From NCBI RefSeq assembly GCF_034190915.1, contig NW_026947514.1, forward strand, positions 620,001-684,000: DNA of 64,000 nt. The letters are read 5' to 3'. How positions within the stretch are numbered: position 1 is the first letter of the stretch; the number at the start of each line of letters is the position of its first letter. The notes under the pieces are model-generated. The model was not told where the DNA came from. It worked only from the letters and a program-made list of their open reading frames with translations, and did not search any database. Made by a program: the position numbers and the translations under genes. Positions 1-12,954 of the stretch are shown piece by piece. Origin of the DNA: Cavia porcellus. Lineage: Eukaryota; Chordata; Mammalia; Rodentia; Caviidae.

Positions 1-2660
1 ATTCTCTGTCTCTCTCTCTGTCAGCATCTTTTCTGAGGTTCTGCATATCCATTTCCTTGCTCAGGCTTGGGAAGTCTTAACCGGCGTCTCTGGATATGCG
101 CTTGGCCCTCCCCTCGTCCTCGAGGATCCCTGAACCGTGCGGATCTGCCTGGCATGCTCCTCATCCTCTTTGCACTTTTCCTTTTCGCCTGTTTCCTGAG
201 ACCTGGCTGGCTTGCTGACCTTCCTCCTGCTCACCTGGTCTACTGTAAGGTTTCAGCTCAGTCGTGACCCTTGGCCCCTTGGTTTCTGTGTGGGATTCTA
301 GAATATTTTCTGCCTCTTTGTACAAATTCTTAGTTTGTGCATTGTTCTCCTGATCTGAAGGGTAACTTGCTAATGGCTCTGTACCACAAGGCTGTTTCTG
401 GACATTTCTCTTGTTCCTTTGTTTATTTCTCTGTTTCTTCAGTTTCCTCTATCTCCAGGCTGGGGCCTGGGTGTCAGACACGGCTGACATCCACTCACTC
501 ACTCCTAGCGAGGTGGCTGATGAGGGAACCCACGGGCTCCGTGTTCCTGTTGGTCCAACCCCTGCCCTCTGCTCTCCGCAGCCTGGACCACTACAGTAGG
601 TCCTACCACCCTGCTTCGAGATGGGGCAGGTCCCAGGCAGTCCCCAGGGTGGACTGTTGAGCATGGGCTCCAGGCCTTCCTGCCCCAAGGACAAGCTGGA
701 ATCTCGGCCACCTGCCTCCATCCTCACTGCCCCAGGCCTTGGATGGATCCAGGTAGGGTGCACACTCAGGCAATTCAGGCAGAAGCCAGTCCTCTGGGAG
801 GCTTCTGGGAGGCTGGCTGAAGACACAATCCCCCCCTGCCCAGGAGGCTGGGAGCCAGGGCTTCCTTTGGTCCTGACTCTAGGCAGACAGGGATGAGGCC
901 AGGACCTGGGGTGTTCCTGCTGCTCAGCAGGGGTGGTTTCAGCCTCCCCTGTGTGCTGTCCTTACATAGAGTCTGCAGGTTTTCTTGGGCTGAGACTCCT
1001 GGGGTGCCAGCCACACCACCCCACTGATACCTCCTGGGCTTCGTTCTTTGATTCCAAGGCTGGATCTGGGCTTTACTTCTGGACCCAGGCTTTAGCCCTT
1101 GGCCTGCAGTTCAACTTTCACTCTTGGTAGGTCACTCTGCTCCAGCAGCCAGCACTGCCTTGTGACCTGGGCATGATGCAGTGGGGCTCCGCTGGTGTCG
1201 GGGGCCCACGCAGGTCCTGTACCCCATGGCTCATGGCCCTTAGCTCCGGCACACTGTGGTCACCATAGTCATCACCAGTGCCCCAGACTCTGTTTGGCTT
1301 CCTGTCCCTTCCTGGAGAGAAATGCAAGTAGAAGGCAAGGAGAACAGAGAACATGCCCCACGTGCCCGTCGAGGACCACATGGCTTCACAGCTGCTCTGG
1401 TTCTTGCCAGCAGTCACCTTGCATATCTGCATGGTGGCCTCAGGTGGAAAGCAGAGGGATCCAGCCACTCTGCAGTGCCCAGAACAGAAGCAAATTCTTG
1501 GCCAAATCCACCCAATCTGATGCCTCACCTCTGCATCCACCGGAAGCCCTCACAACCAGTGCTGCTGACTCCAGGCCACGTTAGACAAAACCTCCAGGTA
1601 GCCTCTTCTGACCTCACTACTGTTTAATGTTTATGCAACTGGGAAAAGAAAAGAAATGAGGCTCCAAAATGCAATATTACACTTTGCAGATCATGTGATT
1701 AAATCCCTGAGAAGTCCTAGAGGCTCAGTTTAAATTCTAGTACAAACACGATTTCATTGCCATAGTTGGGACTAAAGTAACATGACCACTAACATCCACA
1801 CAAAAAGTCAGTATAGCATCAGGAAGGATGATGAGAAAGGCCTCATTTACCATCACAGTGAGAGATTACAAACCCTCGGAGTGAATCTAACCCGAGAAGC
1901 CCAAGGCCCAAGCATCTCTACAAGGCCACCCAGACCTGGAGAGCTGAGGGAGTTGAATGGACCAGCCCCGGAGCAGACAGTGAGGGTGACTCAGCGGGTC
2001 ATAAAGCCAAAAGATAGGAAGCAGCTTGGAGGCCAGCAAGGCTGGTGACACAAGCCCTGTCCTGGGGCCACCATCAACATAAATGAAGCAGCAGTCAGGG
2101 TGGGTACAGGATGGTGATGGCCCATGGTTCTGCCCAAGGTGCAGAACCTCCAAGACATTCATTTGTGCTTCTGAAGGTCAGCAATGTCTTGGCTTGGAGC
2201 ACAAGGAATCCCAGCCTATCACGACATCAGCACAAGGTTCTGTGTCCCTCTGCTAGGCCGGGGGAAGCAGACACCTGCTTCCAGGCCTACACTGGTCCTA
2301 ATCTCGTCCACACATCTCTTTGAGGCTCACTGCTTTCCTCCTTGAAGCCATGAAAACAGGGTGAGTGGCAAGGACAGGAGGAGGAGCAGTGCCTGCAGGC
2401 TGCGGAGTGGGTAGCCCTGCACGCAGGCCAGACCCTTCGGGGAGACAGTGTGGTGTCCTGAGCTTTGCATGCAGGCAGACAGGTAAAAAGGAGGGCAGCA
2501 TGATGGTGCAGGGAGGCAGAGTGGCCTGCAGACAGACACCCAGAGACACCTGGGGCAGGGCACCTGGGCCCTGGAAGGGTCAACTATCTGCACAGAAATG
2601 GGGCATTTTATTGTGTACTGTGAATTCAATACACAAGTACAAGAAGTAAATAAAAATTTC
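1..2660. other. Intergenic, no gene recognised
   Basis: Moderately GC-rich unique-looking sequence. Reading frames here are short, overlap on both strands and show no recognisable domain or splice pattern. Synteny predicts JAG2 further to the left, but no EGF-like or DSL coding sequence is visible. Confidence 0.6.
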
Positions 2661-2766
2661 AGAGCTGGAGATTTAGCTCAGTGGTACAGCAGCTGCCTGG
2701 TAAGGCAAGAGAGGTTGTGAGTTTGATTTCTAGTTACCTCCCCAAAAATAAACCGAAAAAAAAAAC
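2661..2766 (+). repeat. ID SINE (diverged)
   Basis: The tRNA-Ala-like body reads GCTGGAGATTTAGCTCAGTG with a degenerate B box (GGTTGTGAGTTTGATTTC) and ends in an A-rich tail. Several substitutions from the younger ID copies in this window suggest an older insertion. Confidence 0.85.
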
Positions 2767-2786
2767 TTCAGGAAGAAACCAGGAAG

Positions 2787-2954
2787 AGCCAGCTGTAGTG
2801 GCTCACGCCTGTAATCCCAGCACCCAGGAGGCTGAGGCAGGAGGATCATGGTGAGTTCAAGACTAGCCTGGGTTTACAAAGTGAGCTCAAGGCCAGCCTG
2901 AACTGCACAGTGAGACCCTGTCTCAAAAAGATGAAAAAAAAAAAAAAAAAAAAG
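2787..2954 (+). repeat. B1 SINE (7SL-derived)
   Basis: It contains the 7SL-type block GCCTGTAATCCCAGCACCCA, GAGGCTGAGGCAGGAGGATC and a repeated 'AAGGCCAGCCTGAACTGCA' segment, and ends in a poly(A) of about 20 bases. Confidence 0.92.
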
Positions 2955-3336
2955 ACCAGGAAAAAAAGTAGGGCTTAAGAATGCCACATTCAGAAACCTT
3001 AAGGAAGTACTAAATCTTTGGGTTAAAGAAGAATTTCTAAAGTAAATTATAAAAAGCATAGAATTTAACCAAGATGAAGCCCCTGCCAGCTAAAATGTGT
3101 GGGACATGTTCTGAATGACATTGGTGACAGTTATATAATTTTGACTGTATTTATCTAACAGTAAGAAACAACTGAAAACAAGTCAACAGAGCTTGAAAAC
3201 TAATTAATGGGAAAGAAAGAAAGAAAAAAGAAACTAATGGACATAAACTGAGAGAGAACATTAGGTAAAAACAGAAATGCTGAACAAAACAAAGCTGGCA
3301 GTACAAAAAATTCAGTTAGGTCTGACAAAAAGACAG

Positions 3337-3490
3337 AAGCTGGCCTGGTGGGCACATCTATAATCCTAGCACACTAGAGGCTGAGGCAGGATGACTGTCT
3401 CAAGTTTGAGGCACCTTGGGCTACACAGTGAGTTCAAATCCAGCCTGGCTTGCATAGTGAGACCTTATCTTGAAGTCGGGGTGGGAAGGA
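3337..3490 (+). repeat. B1 SINE (diverged)
   Basis: Diverged 'TATAATCCTAGCACACTAG' and 'GAGGCTGAGGCAGGATGAC' motifs in B1 order, followed by the 'TGAGACCTTATCTTGAA' 3' block. Confidence 0.85.
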
Positions 3491-3547
3491 AAAGCAGGAA
3501 GAAACTCTTCATCAGAGAATGAAGCACAGGAGACATCGTTTTAACAT

Positions 3548-3666
3548 ATGCCAACCTAGGCACAATGATGCCTACCCATAATCCCAGCTACTTGGGAGGC
3601 TGAGGCAGGGGCACCATCCATTTGAGTCTCGCCTAAGCAACTTAGTGAGATTTTGTCAAGAAAATA
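3548..3666 (+). repeat. B1 SINE fragment
   Basis: It has 'CATAATCCCAGCTACTTGGG' and 'GAGGCTGAGGCAGGGGCACC', then 'AAGCAACTTAGTGAGATTTTGTC', with a short A-rich end. Confidence 0.82.
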
Positions 3667-3667
3667 T

Positions 3668-3862
3668 ATATTTTTTTTTTTCTGCAGCACTGCGGACTGA
3701 AGGACTGAACCCAGGGCCTTTGCACTGAGCTATATCCCCATCCCATTTTATCTGAGACAGGATCTTATCACTAAGTAACCCAGGTAGCGCTTGAATTTGC
3801 AAGCACCTGCCTTAGCCTCTGAGAGTGCTCAGATTACAGGTGTGTGCCATTAGGTCCAGCTA
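3668..3862 (-). repeat. B1-ID dimeric SINE (antisense)
   Basis: A poly(T) start is followed by an ID-like reverse segment ('GAACCCAGGGCCTTTGCACTGAGC'), then by a reverse B1 body ('GCTCAGATTACAGGTGTGTG'). The order fits the composite B1-ID SINEs known from several non-murid rodent families. Confidence 0.75.
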
Positions 3863-4239
3863 AGACTGTTTTGTTGAACATGAATTTTAAATCTCTTGAT
3901 ATCTTAGTTAACTAAAATCCAGTATGATGGTAAAAGGTCACATAAACTCATCACAGTTATGGGAAGTGAATTCAAGTCAGAAATTTAACAGCAATTTACC
4001 AGGCTGGAAAACAAAAGTAACAGAGTCATAACATGGATGTACAACACAGTATTTGATGAGATGTAATCCATATCCATGTAGCAAAATCATGGGTGTTCTC
4101 CTGACTTGATCAGTTGAGCCCTGGGGAAGGCAGGAGAGGCAGCCCGGCCAGGCCCCAAGTCCGCAGCTCTCCAGAAGTCTTGGCCAGCTCCATAAGACGA
4201 GAAGCCAGGCAGCCAGGCACAGGGTTATCATCATGCCTT

Positions 4240-7200
4240 CTGGCCATCATGATAAGGTCCACTGGAATTTCACGCTTACTTGCAGATTGACTTTTTAACA
4301 GTCCTCAGAGACCAGCAAGGCTGCCTGATAAACACGTTAACAGCAATCCTTTAAGCCACACATGCGATGCGTTGCACATACTATGTGACTATATATTTAA
4401 TGTGTAATCATATACATTTTATATATAGAATGAGAAAAGGTGCTATTTTCAAAAAGAACAAAAATTATAAAATATTCAGGAATTCAGCTTGGAATCCACC
4501 AGGCTTTCAGAGGAAGAAACAAACAAGCACCTTCCTGCAGGCCCTGACAGAGGCAGGAGACACCGCATCTCCCTGTGCGTGGACGGGGGCCAGGGTGCGA
4601 GGGCGCTTGGCCCTGCGTGCTGCCTTCTGGTGCCCACATTCCTGCGGCTTTGCAGGCCTGGAGGTGGCGCTGGCGGCAGCCCTTTGGAACGTGAGGGCTC
4701 CAGCCCCTCTGCGTCTTCTGGCCTCTGACCCCACAGGCCTCAACACCCTGGCTGGCCAAGGGCCTCCCTCCCCACATCACAGGCCCTGGAACCCAGCTCC
4801 CTCATGGGCTTGGGGTCCAGAGGGCAGGCTGCCTGGTCCCACCATCCCCAGGCTGCGTCACGGGTCAGTGGCTGTGGTGGTCCCTGCTCAGCCCTCCGTG
4901 GACATCGTATGGAGACCAAGATTCCTGCCTGGGCTCCTCCAGCCTTTCCTTGGGCAGAAGGCCAGGGCACGCCAGGACACGCCTGCTACCTGGCTCAGTA
5001 GAGCTGCCCCATGTGTGTGCATGTGTGTGCGTGCATGCATGTGTCTATGTGATGGGTGAGGGGCTGGGAATGAACAGTCTCCACCGGAGCCAGGATAGGA
5101 GGGATGGCTGTGCTTTAGGAGGGCAGAAGGGGCAGGCCCAGAGCCCCCTACTTCTCAGGTACCCGCCCCTGCGGAACACCATCCCAGTCATGCAACTTCT
5201 CTGGGTGCTATGTCCAGCACAGGCCCCGGCCAGCTGCAGTCCTGCTCTGTAGGCCCTTGGTGAGAGCCACAGTTGGGGAGCACGGGGCCTAGCCTGCGCT
5301 GGAGTATGCAGCCTGGAGATGGTGTGGAGCCTGGGGGAACAGGCTGCAAGTAGGCACTTAGTAGAGGGACAGCGAGCCAGGGCACAGAGTACATGGAGGC
5401 AGAAACCTTGTGTTCCAGCATGGAATGACGGGGCGGGGCAGGGAGTCCAGGAGCAAGGGTGGGCTGGCTGGAGCCAAAAAAAGCCCAGGGAGGCTGGGCT
5501 GCAGTGGAGTTTCAGTCTGTGGCAGCAGAGGGGCTGCACTGGGCTCGGGGAGGGGGGGGCTAGACATGTGAGCAGCTTTGGGGGGGGGCAGAGGGATAGG
5601 TGAGGATGGGTGGGAGCTCAGTGTGGACAATCGTTTGGGAGGTTGAATGAGGAGGGGAGAAACGGCCCCTATCCTGAACTCAGAGGAGGGAAGGCACTCG
5701 TGGAGGGGCTGTGGAAAGAGGGGGACTAGAGTGCAGCAGGAGGGGTCTGGAGGCAGGTAGAGACCCTTAACTAGTGGTTAGGGCTAGTGACGGAGGCACG
5801 GAAATCTGGGTACCTGTGAGGAGGTCTGGCAGGGCGGGGAGGCCCAGGAAGAGGACAGTGGGCAGGAAGAAGCACTGTGTGATGGCCCTGAGAAAGTCAT
5901 CTGCAGGGTAGATGGTGTCTGTGCCCACACTGCGCTGGCCTGGGGGCCCAGGCCCCATGCAGCAAAGGAAGCCAGAGGCTTCCAGCTGGGTGTCCAGCTG
6001 CCTGGGGCACCTTGTGCTGCTCTGGGAAAGGGGCTCATTCCTCCAGGGCATTCAGGAGTGGCCAGAGCTGTGCTGGGACTCACGCCTTCCTTCCTGCCTC
6101 AGGGTGGGGTGTGGGGTGCGATTCCTGTCTGTATCTACCGGAAGCAGGCTGAACATCACCAGGCTTCTCACTCAGCACAGGGACAGGGGTCACAGAGGAA
6201 TCAAAAGGGCCACACAGGAGGACAGCACAGCTGGCCATGCATGGGCCGTGGCTCTGAGTGCAGACCTCAGGCACTATGCCTGTTGGGTGGACGGCCTTCA
6301 TGGGCAGTGTGCTGGATCCAGAGATGGTGGTCACTATAGCTGGCACCCAGCAGAAGCCTAGGGGTGCAGGAACCCTACACAAGATGGCAGTTGTCCAGCA
6401 GTAAAGCTGTGGGAGCCCTGACCCTTCCCCTCTGGTACACAGCCACACACAGGGGAGTTGGCAGGCCAAGTCCTGAGGATTGGGGCAAGTGCCCCACCCA
6501 TTTTCTGTGGGGATGGTGCAAAGGGGATGAGCCCTCCAAGAGCACAGAGTGAATTTAATTCAAGCACAAAAGGCCCGAGTCCCTTCAGCCAATGTTCACG
6601 CTTACGTTTCCAAACATTCCGGTCAACAACTTAAGCACTGTTTCAAAAGTCAGTCCGCATAACCCAATGTCCAGCCGGGCCAGTAGAACATTTGCTTCTT
6701 GGGCCAGCACGATGGTTCTCTGCAGAAAAGACCCAATCTAAATCTGGAGCCGCACGAACGAACGCTGCACCCAGAGAATTATAAACAGGTCGGACCTGAA
6801 GGTGACCGCTGGCAGACTCTCAGCCAGCAATCGCAGGGTCTGTCCCGAGAGCTCCAAACCCCCAACCCGACGCTGCCCTCTGCTCCCCTGCCCCTCTACT
6901 CCCCCGGTTTTGAAACCCCGCGGTTCCCCTTGCTCTCCCAGCCCTTCCCCCAGCGTCCCCTTGCTTCAGAGCTGTCGCAGGCGCCCATCCCGTCCCTCGG
7001 TCCTTCCGTCCTCTGCCAGGAATGCCGTCCTGTTCCTTTCAAGACGGCCCAGCCGCCGCGCCCTGCACACACACTTCCTGCCTTCGCTCCTGCGCCCGCC
7101 TAGGCCGAGCTCCCCCCACCCTCCGTCCCTGTCTCCTGGACAGAGCTGGCCTGTGACTTGGACCTGTGGTCAGAGGGATCTGCGCAGGGCGGTTGGGCTG

Positions 7201-7300
7201 AGCTTGTGGGACTGTGGTAAGCCCGAGGAGAGTAGGGAGGACGGGCTTCTTGTTTGCCTCAGCTCATAACAGGGCGCACACTTCGTGGTGTTTGTTGAAT
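4240..7300. other. Intergenic, no gene recognised
   Basis: This is unique sequence turning GC-rich to the right. A 230-codon open frame starts in the AT-rich part at 4,367, but it has no recognisable domain, no conserved composition and overlaps opposite-strand frames of similar length, so I do not call it a gene. Confidence 0.5.
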
Positions 7301-7329
7301 GACTGCGGGGCTCTGAAGGACGAGTCTCC

Positions 7330-7990
7330 GTACGGTGAGGGACCCCGGTTTCCCTCCAGAGTCTCCCGGGCGCTCCGCACAGACGCCCTAGCCTCGCCTC
7401 CCTCGGAGTTGGCAGGGACGCCCCACAGGTGGGGAACAAACCCGGGGTTCGCGGGCCACCACTGCGAGGGTCATCCAGCTGCGACCTCCTTCCGAAGGAG
7501 CCCCGCCCCTCCAGCGCGAGGCGGCGAGGCTCACCCTACTCGGCACCGCCCCGAATCCCCCACCCCCTCCCACTCCCTCACCCACCCCGCGGCGCACCTG
7601 CTCCGCCCCGCCAGGTGCTACCCCCGCCCCCGCTCGCGTCCGCGTGCCCAGCAGCAGCAGTGACACGCGCGTCCTGGGCGGCGAGCATAGAGCCCCTGCC
7701 TGTCGCGTGCATCCCGAGGCCTCGGACGGCGGGGTGCGTCCGCCAGGGTCGGATTGGCATCCGGGTCGCAGTCCGGCCTTCTTCCCCTCCTCGCGGACCC
7801 CTAACGGCGCGGATGCAGACGCGCTTCCGACGCCGCGCTACGCTCGGCCCGCTCCGATCCCGTCCCGCCCCCTCCTCCAAGGCGGGACCTCAGGTCCCCG
7901 GCGGGCCCGCCCCCTACTCGGTCCCCAGAGAAGACGCCCTGCTAGGAGGTCCCAAGACGCGGCACGCTGGGGGCCAAGCAAGGGTGAGGG
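7330..7990. promoter_or_regulatory. CpG island, orphan candidate promoter
   Basis: Dense in CpG (for example CCGCCCCGCCAGG, GACGCGCGTCCTGGGCGGCG) and GC-box-like CCCGCCCC runs, unlike flanking DNA. A possible splice donor (CAAGG|GTGAGG, GT at 7,984) lies at its right edge on the + strand. It sits about 19 kb upstream of the first GPR132 coding exon, so it could be a distal GPR132 promoter or the start of an unannotated non-coding transcript. No TATA box was seen. Confidence 0.6.
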
Positions 7991-8138
7991 GTGGAGACTG
8001 AAAATAAAGAGGCAGAGGATTGGGCCCTCAGGGCTCCTGCAAGGCTCTCGGAGCCTAGACAAAAGACGGATCCCCGCTTTCTCCCCGTCCTGGGCCACGT
8101 GTTAGTCTCACGCGCTCTAGCCACCTAGGCAGGGTTGC

Positions 8139-8225
8139 TTATCACTGCTATTTCCACTTGGTAAATGAGGAAACTGAGGCAGAGGAACTGTCCGATGCTG
8201 CAGAGCGCAGTCTGGCGCCCAAGAG
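8139..8225. repeat. MIR SINE remnant
   Basis: 'GGTAAATGAGGAAACTGAGG' is the conserved MIR core, in its usual context with a preceding pyrimidine-rich stretch. Confidence 0.7.
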
Positions 8226-9261
8226 ACTGCTGAGGATCCCCACCCAGCCCCAGGGGCGCTGGCCGCTTCTTGCTTAATCCTGGTGCCAGAGTCCGGGTGT
8301 TCCGTGGTGACTGGACGGGCACGTGATCCGTGGAGGGGACTTGGTGAGTGGGCACCCCCAGCCAGCTAGAAGAGGCCAACCTGTATGGCTCCTGTGCAGG
8401 CAGTGGTAAGGCCAGGATCTCTTGGTGCCTTCTGAGACCCTTCCTGGAGCCCAGAGCCTCCACAGTACCAGGACTGCAGCGGTCAGGAGCTCATGGCCCC
8501 ATCTCCTCGGGGTCCCCAACTCCCCCAGGGGCTATACTACTCCTGAGGCCGGCTGGCAAGGCCTGAGTGAAGTTGGCAGGGTCAAAGGGCAGAAAGCCTC
8601 CTCCACCTTGGCCGATGAGACAGGAATCCATAGCCTGGGGGCACAGAACCCACAGTCACATTCCAGGAGCCCTGGTCCCACAGGGCGGGGCGAGTAGAGC
8701 TGGGGTGCCAAGACTGGCATCCTGAGTGTGGGAACCACCTCACTGCAGTGCCCAACTCAGCTGCCTGGAAGCCACCTCTGTCCCTCTGATGCCCCAGGTG
8801 ACACTGCTAGGCCCCTGGGACTGGGGCTTGAAGTTTGGGTTTAGGCCTTGCAGCCCAAAGTAGTGGGCTTTTAGACTCTTGAGGCATTGGGCAGGAGGCC
8901 ACTGTGCCCTTCCGGAACCGGCAGGGGCCACAGAGAGAGACAGGTGTTGGGACTGCATGGAACAGGGGTCCTAGCACACAAAAACGCTCACATGCACATG
9001 TGTGCACATGCACACACAGATGTACACACACAGCATCAAGCACTCAGGAAGGCAGCCCTGCCCCAACAGCCCAGCACTGGCTTGGGTGGGCCGATCCCTC
9101 TGGATGGACCAGGACTGAAGGCTCTATGTACCCCATGCCTTAGCCTTGAGGTCCCCTGTGCTGGGTGGGGACCCTGTGCTAGCTCCCAGGGGCCAGAAAC
9201 TCCCAGGCACCATGTGGAGCCCAGGCCTAGTGCTCTGCCCTGCCTGGCCACAGCAAGGATC

Positions 9262-9345
9262 CCTTTCTCCCCATTTTGGAGGTGAGGAGACTGAGGCCCA
9301 CAGAGTTCAGATAATTTTGCAGCCACCTGAAAGCTGCATGCCAGG
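9262..9345. repeat. MIR SINE remnant
   Basis: 'CCCATTTTGGAGGTGAGGAG' followed by 'ACTGAGGCCCACAGAG' matches the conserved MIR core. Confidence 0.7.
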
Positions 9346-9921
9346 TTGAGGGAGGATGTGAAATCCTGGAGCCCCTGGCTTTCTACACTGGAGTGCCAGG
9401 TGGCAGCATGTCTCCCTCAGATCTGCTCTTCAGCAGGGGGCACCCTTGCAGTGACAGCTTGGCTGAGTTAGGGAGCCAGGGGGCAGCCCCTTTTCTGTCC
9501 ACACCTCTCCCTGGACTGATGCACCTCCCTTCGCACTAGGAGCTCCCTGGTGGTTGTGGGGTGCTCTGGGTGGCAGGGCTGAGGGAGAGCAGACCTGGTG
9601 GTGGAGCTGGACTGGGCCTGGCCTGCAAACCACTCCGCTGCCCCAGGCTTCCCTGTTGCTCCAGGGTGGAGGGGCCCCCTGCAGCTTCAGTGCCTACACT
9701 GGGGAAGTGGGCTCCCTCATCACCTCCTGGTCTTGGACACCGGCCCTGTCCAGCATCAGCTCTACATCTGGCTCTGGGAGGCCCACAGCAGGCTTGTTGG
9801 TGAAGTGATTGAGCCAGTGTGTAGCCTCCGGCTGGTTTGGCTCAGGGTGCAGCCACCGGTGTGCTGGGGACAGAAGTCTGCGCATGACACCTGGTTCTGG
9901 AATCAGACACATGCCCGCACA

Positions 9922-9923
<2 letters not shown>

Positions 9924-9964
<41 letters not shown>
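9924..9964. repeat. (CA)n microsatellite
   Basis: A nearly pure run of about 20 CA dinucleotides. Confidence 0.97.
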
Positions 9965-9968
<4 letters not shown>

Positions 9969-10119
9969 CAACACCGTCTGTATTTGTACGACTTCAGGCC
10001 CAAGTGTCATAATGGAAGGAATGTGACAGAAGGCTGGGAGGCGTAGCTCTCGGGGTTAGATCCTTTGGGCCTGGATTTCCTTTCCAGCAGGTGCAGTCAC
10101 AGTCTGCTTTCCATCCACA

Positions 10120-10205
10120 GGTGGAAATGATTGCAGAAATGGGGAAACTGAGGCCAGGCAACTCAGTAATGTGTCCAAGACAGGAGCCGGCCCTGCAGCT
10201 TTCTA
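10120..10205. repeat. MIR SINE remnant
   Basis: 'GAAATGGGGAAACTGAGGCC' followed by 'GGCAACTCAGTAATGTGTCC' is typical MIR core and 3' sequence. Confidence 0.72.
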
Positions 10206-10544
10206 GGGAGGTTGAGGCGAGGTGGGGTCAAGTCGCTGGGACGCAGGGTGCAGACAGGGCGTGTGCTGCACCACAGGCTGCCAGAGGTAGAGTGAGGTCT
10301 ACCCCTACCCAGCTGGAGGCGTCCCTGGAGCCACACACAGGTCTTCAGAGTGTCAGGTTCACAGAGCTAGATCCCAGTGGTGAGGGACCTGCTGTCCCAC
10401 CAACAGCAGGTGCATTGCCAAGAGGGCCTGGGGAGCTTTGATGGGGTCACCCAGAGGGAGGCCTTTGCCCTGGGTGCCAGCTGTGTCTGGAATTGCTGTC
10501 ACTCCTGGTCCTGCCTGCAAAGGATGCCAGTCCTCAGGGTGTGA

Positions 10545-10665
10545 AGGAGCGAGCAGCATAGTGGCTAGAGCCTGGGTGCAAGTCCCCTGGTGCCTTAATA
10601 TTTGCATCTGCAAAATGATACCAAGAGCAGGAGCTGCCTTCCATGGTTATTGTGCAAATAAGACC
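10545..10665. repeat. MIR SINE remnant
   Basis: 'AGCATAGTGGCTAGAGCCTG' is the MIR 5' half. 'TTTGCATCTGCAAAATGATA' and 'GTTATTGTGCAAATAAGA' follow in the expected order. Confidence 0.75.
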
Positions 10666-12954
10666 CTAATCAGGGTGGGGACTGGCATGAGGACAGGGTG
10701 AGTTTGAGGGGTAGGACACTGAGGGTGCAGGCGGGGAGGTGGGAGCAGAAGAGGGTCAAGAAGGAGCAATCACATTCTGGATGGAAGGGGGAGAAAGAAG
10801 CTCCACACCCAGGGCTGGGCAAGGAGGCTCTAGACAGGGCGCCAGCAGATCAGGAATCTGGGGTCCTGCAGTGGGGAAAGGGGATCCCTGAACCAAGGGC
10901 ATGGAAATTCAGTATCCTGCTTCTCTGTTAGGGAACTCTAGGCTCCAGGTCTGAGTATGTCTGGTAGGGTTTATGGTGGGGGAGCTGCAGGGAACGTGGG
11001 GTGCAGAGTCCCAAGTGGTGCTCTTGGGGTGCTCACTGCCCTGGAGGAGCCTGGGTAGTGGAGTGGGCTGGAGAAGGGAGGGAAGGGACATGCCTTTGCT
11101 CCCAGCCTGCAAAGCTCTAGGGCCCCTAGCAGCCCTGGGCCTTGCAGAACCTGGCAGGGAGGTGCAGCACTGTGACAACCACCAGATGGCGGCGCAGCCC
11201 CACGACTGGTGCATGCCGGGTGTAGTGTGAGCAGACCTCTTCGGCTGCCTCACCTTTCCAAGGAGCAGCCTGGTGGGGTTGCAAATGGAGACCCAGGCCC
11301 CTGATACCCCTGGCCAGCTTGGAGTCCCCACAACTATCTTGGGACAAGAGGTGGGAGGTTCCTGCCTCTTTGCCTCTGCTGAGCTGTGCAGCCTTGAACA
11401 ACATTCTCTTGCTGTGTGCTTCAGTTCCCTTATGGACATGTAGAAAGGTAGTGAGTATTCCCAGAATGTCCCCAAGAGAAAGAGGCTCTGGGGTGGTTGG
11501 GCTTGTCTGGACAAGCGAGGAGCCTACCCACCCAGTGCATGACCATCAGGGCCCCTGCTCAGCTCCTGGGAGCTGGCTGAGCACATGCACACCGTGTCTG
11601 CTGGCTGCAGCTCCTGTCAGGGTGGCCAGCAAGGGAATGGTTGTCCCAACAAGGTGATGGCTTAGGATACATCTTCCTGCACCTCTGGGAATTAAGATCA
11701 CAGGACTTGGGCTGCCTCCCTGCCCAAAAGGGTTGAGGAACCTCATCAGACACCAGCAGCTGGGGATTGCACTCATTGGTCTAGAACTTCATCTATGGTG
11801 AGCAGCAGTGTGGGAGGTTCTTTGGCTGAGGAGACTGGGTTCCTCTGAGTCAAGAAAATGTCCCAGGTCACTTGGCACTCATTGGGGGCCAGATGTGACA
11901 GCCTGAGTGGTTTTCCTGGGCTCAGAGGCTCAGAGCAGGCACTGAGGGGGCTGAGTTCAATGCGGGCTGTGCCCTGCAGGGGATCCTGCCATCACCTGCC
12001 TTCTAGGCCCACACAGGGAGGCATGGGCTGGTGGGCTAGACACCCCTCCTCCAGAGCAGTGGTGCCCCTAGACCTCAGCCCATGGGGTTCTGAACTCTGT
12101 GCTGATTTCATGCCACTGCAGCAGCTGGCAGGTAGGGCTTCAGGGTGCAGGGGAGGAGAGCTCAGTGCACCTCTCCAGCTTCCTGCTGCTGTGCTCGGGA
12201 TGGCATGGGCCGAGGTGTGGGCAGGTAAGGCTCAGGCTTGGGCAGCTGTATGGAGAGGGAAGGACAGAGAGAGGGCCATGTCCCTCAGAAGCCCTCAACT
12301 CCTCCTGATTCCCTTCTCCTTGCCAGAGGAGGGACAGGGGGAAAACACAGGCCTTGCTTATTCCCAGATATGGGAGTAGCTCAAGGCTGTGCGTGAATGT
12401 GACCCTGCATTCTCCCTCCCTGGCCCAGCCTCAGAACCTAGCCACTAGGCTCCCATCACCAGGCAGGTCGGCAGCCGTAGCTTTTTACCACAGAGTAATT
12501 CTGTGTGTCTGAACACAATTCACAGCTTGGCAGAAGCCACGCCTCCTGAGATGTCAGCAGCCTGCCCCACCTCCCAACTGAATAGCCCTCAGCCCTTCCC
12601 AAGCTCTCTACCACTATACTGCAGGGGTTGGCTTTGGTGTCTTCTAAGCCTGTGCAGTGGAGGCCTGGGCTGTGCTCCTTATTCATAGTACAAAGAGGAG
12701 TGTGGCCCTTGTCGGACTGCTGGGGTGTGCAGCTGGGTGTTGGTGGTGAACTCTGGAATGTTGGAGACTCCACTGAATCTGTTGGGGGCCCTTGGGGTGG
12801 CCCTTGGGGACAGCAGCTGTCTATGACAGCCCCGAGGACCTGGCTATCAGACTTTTGCTGCTGGGGTTTAATTCTGCAAGCCACAGGACCTGGGTGCAGG
12901 ACCTACCTAGGGTGAGAAAGCAGAGCTTCTCAGGAGAGTAGAGCGGAAAGGGTG

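Noticed and set aside
4367..5059. A 230-codon open frame on the plus strand
   Set aside because: It shifts from AT-rich to GC-rich composition within the frame, has no domain, and equally long frames overlap on the other strand.
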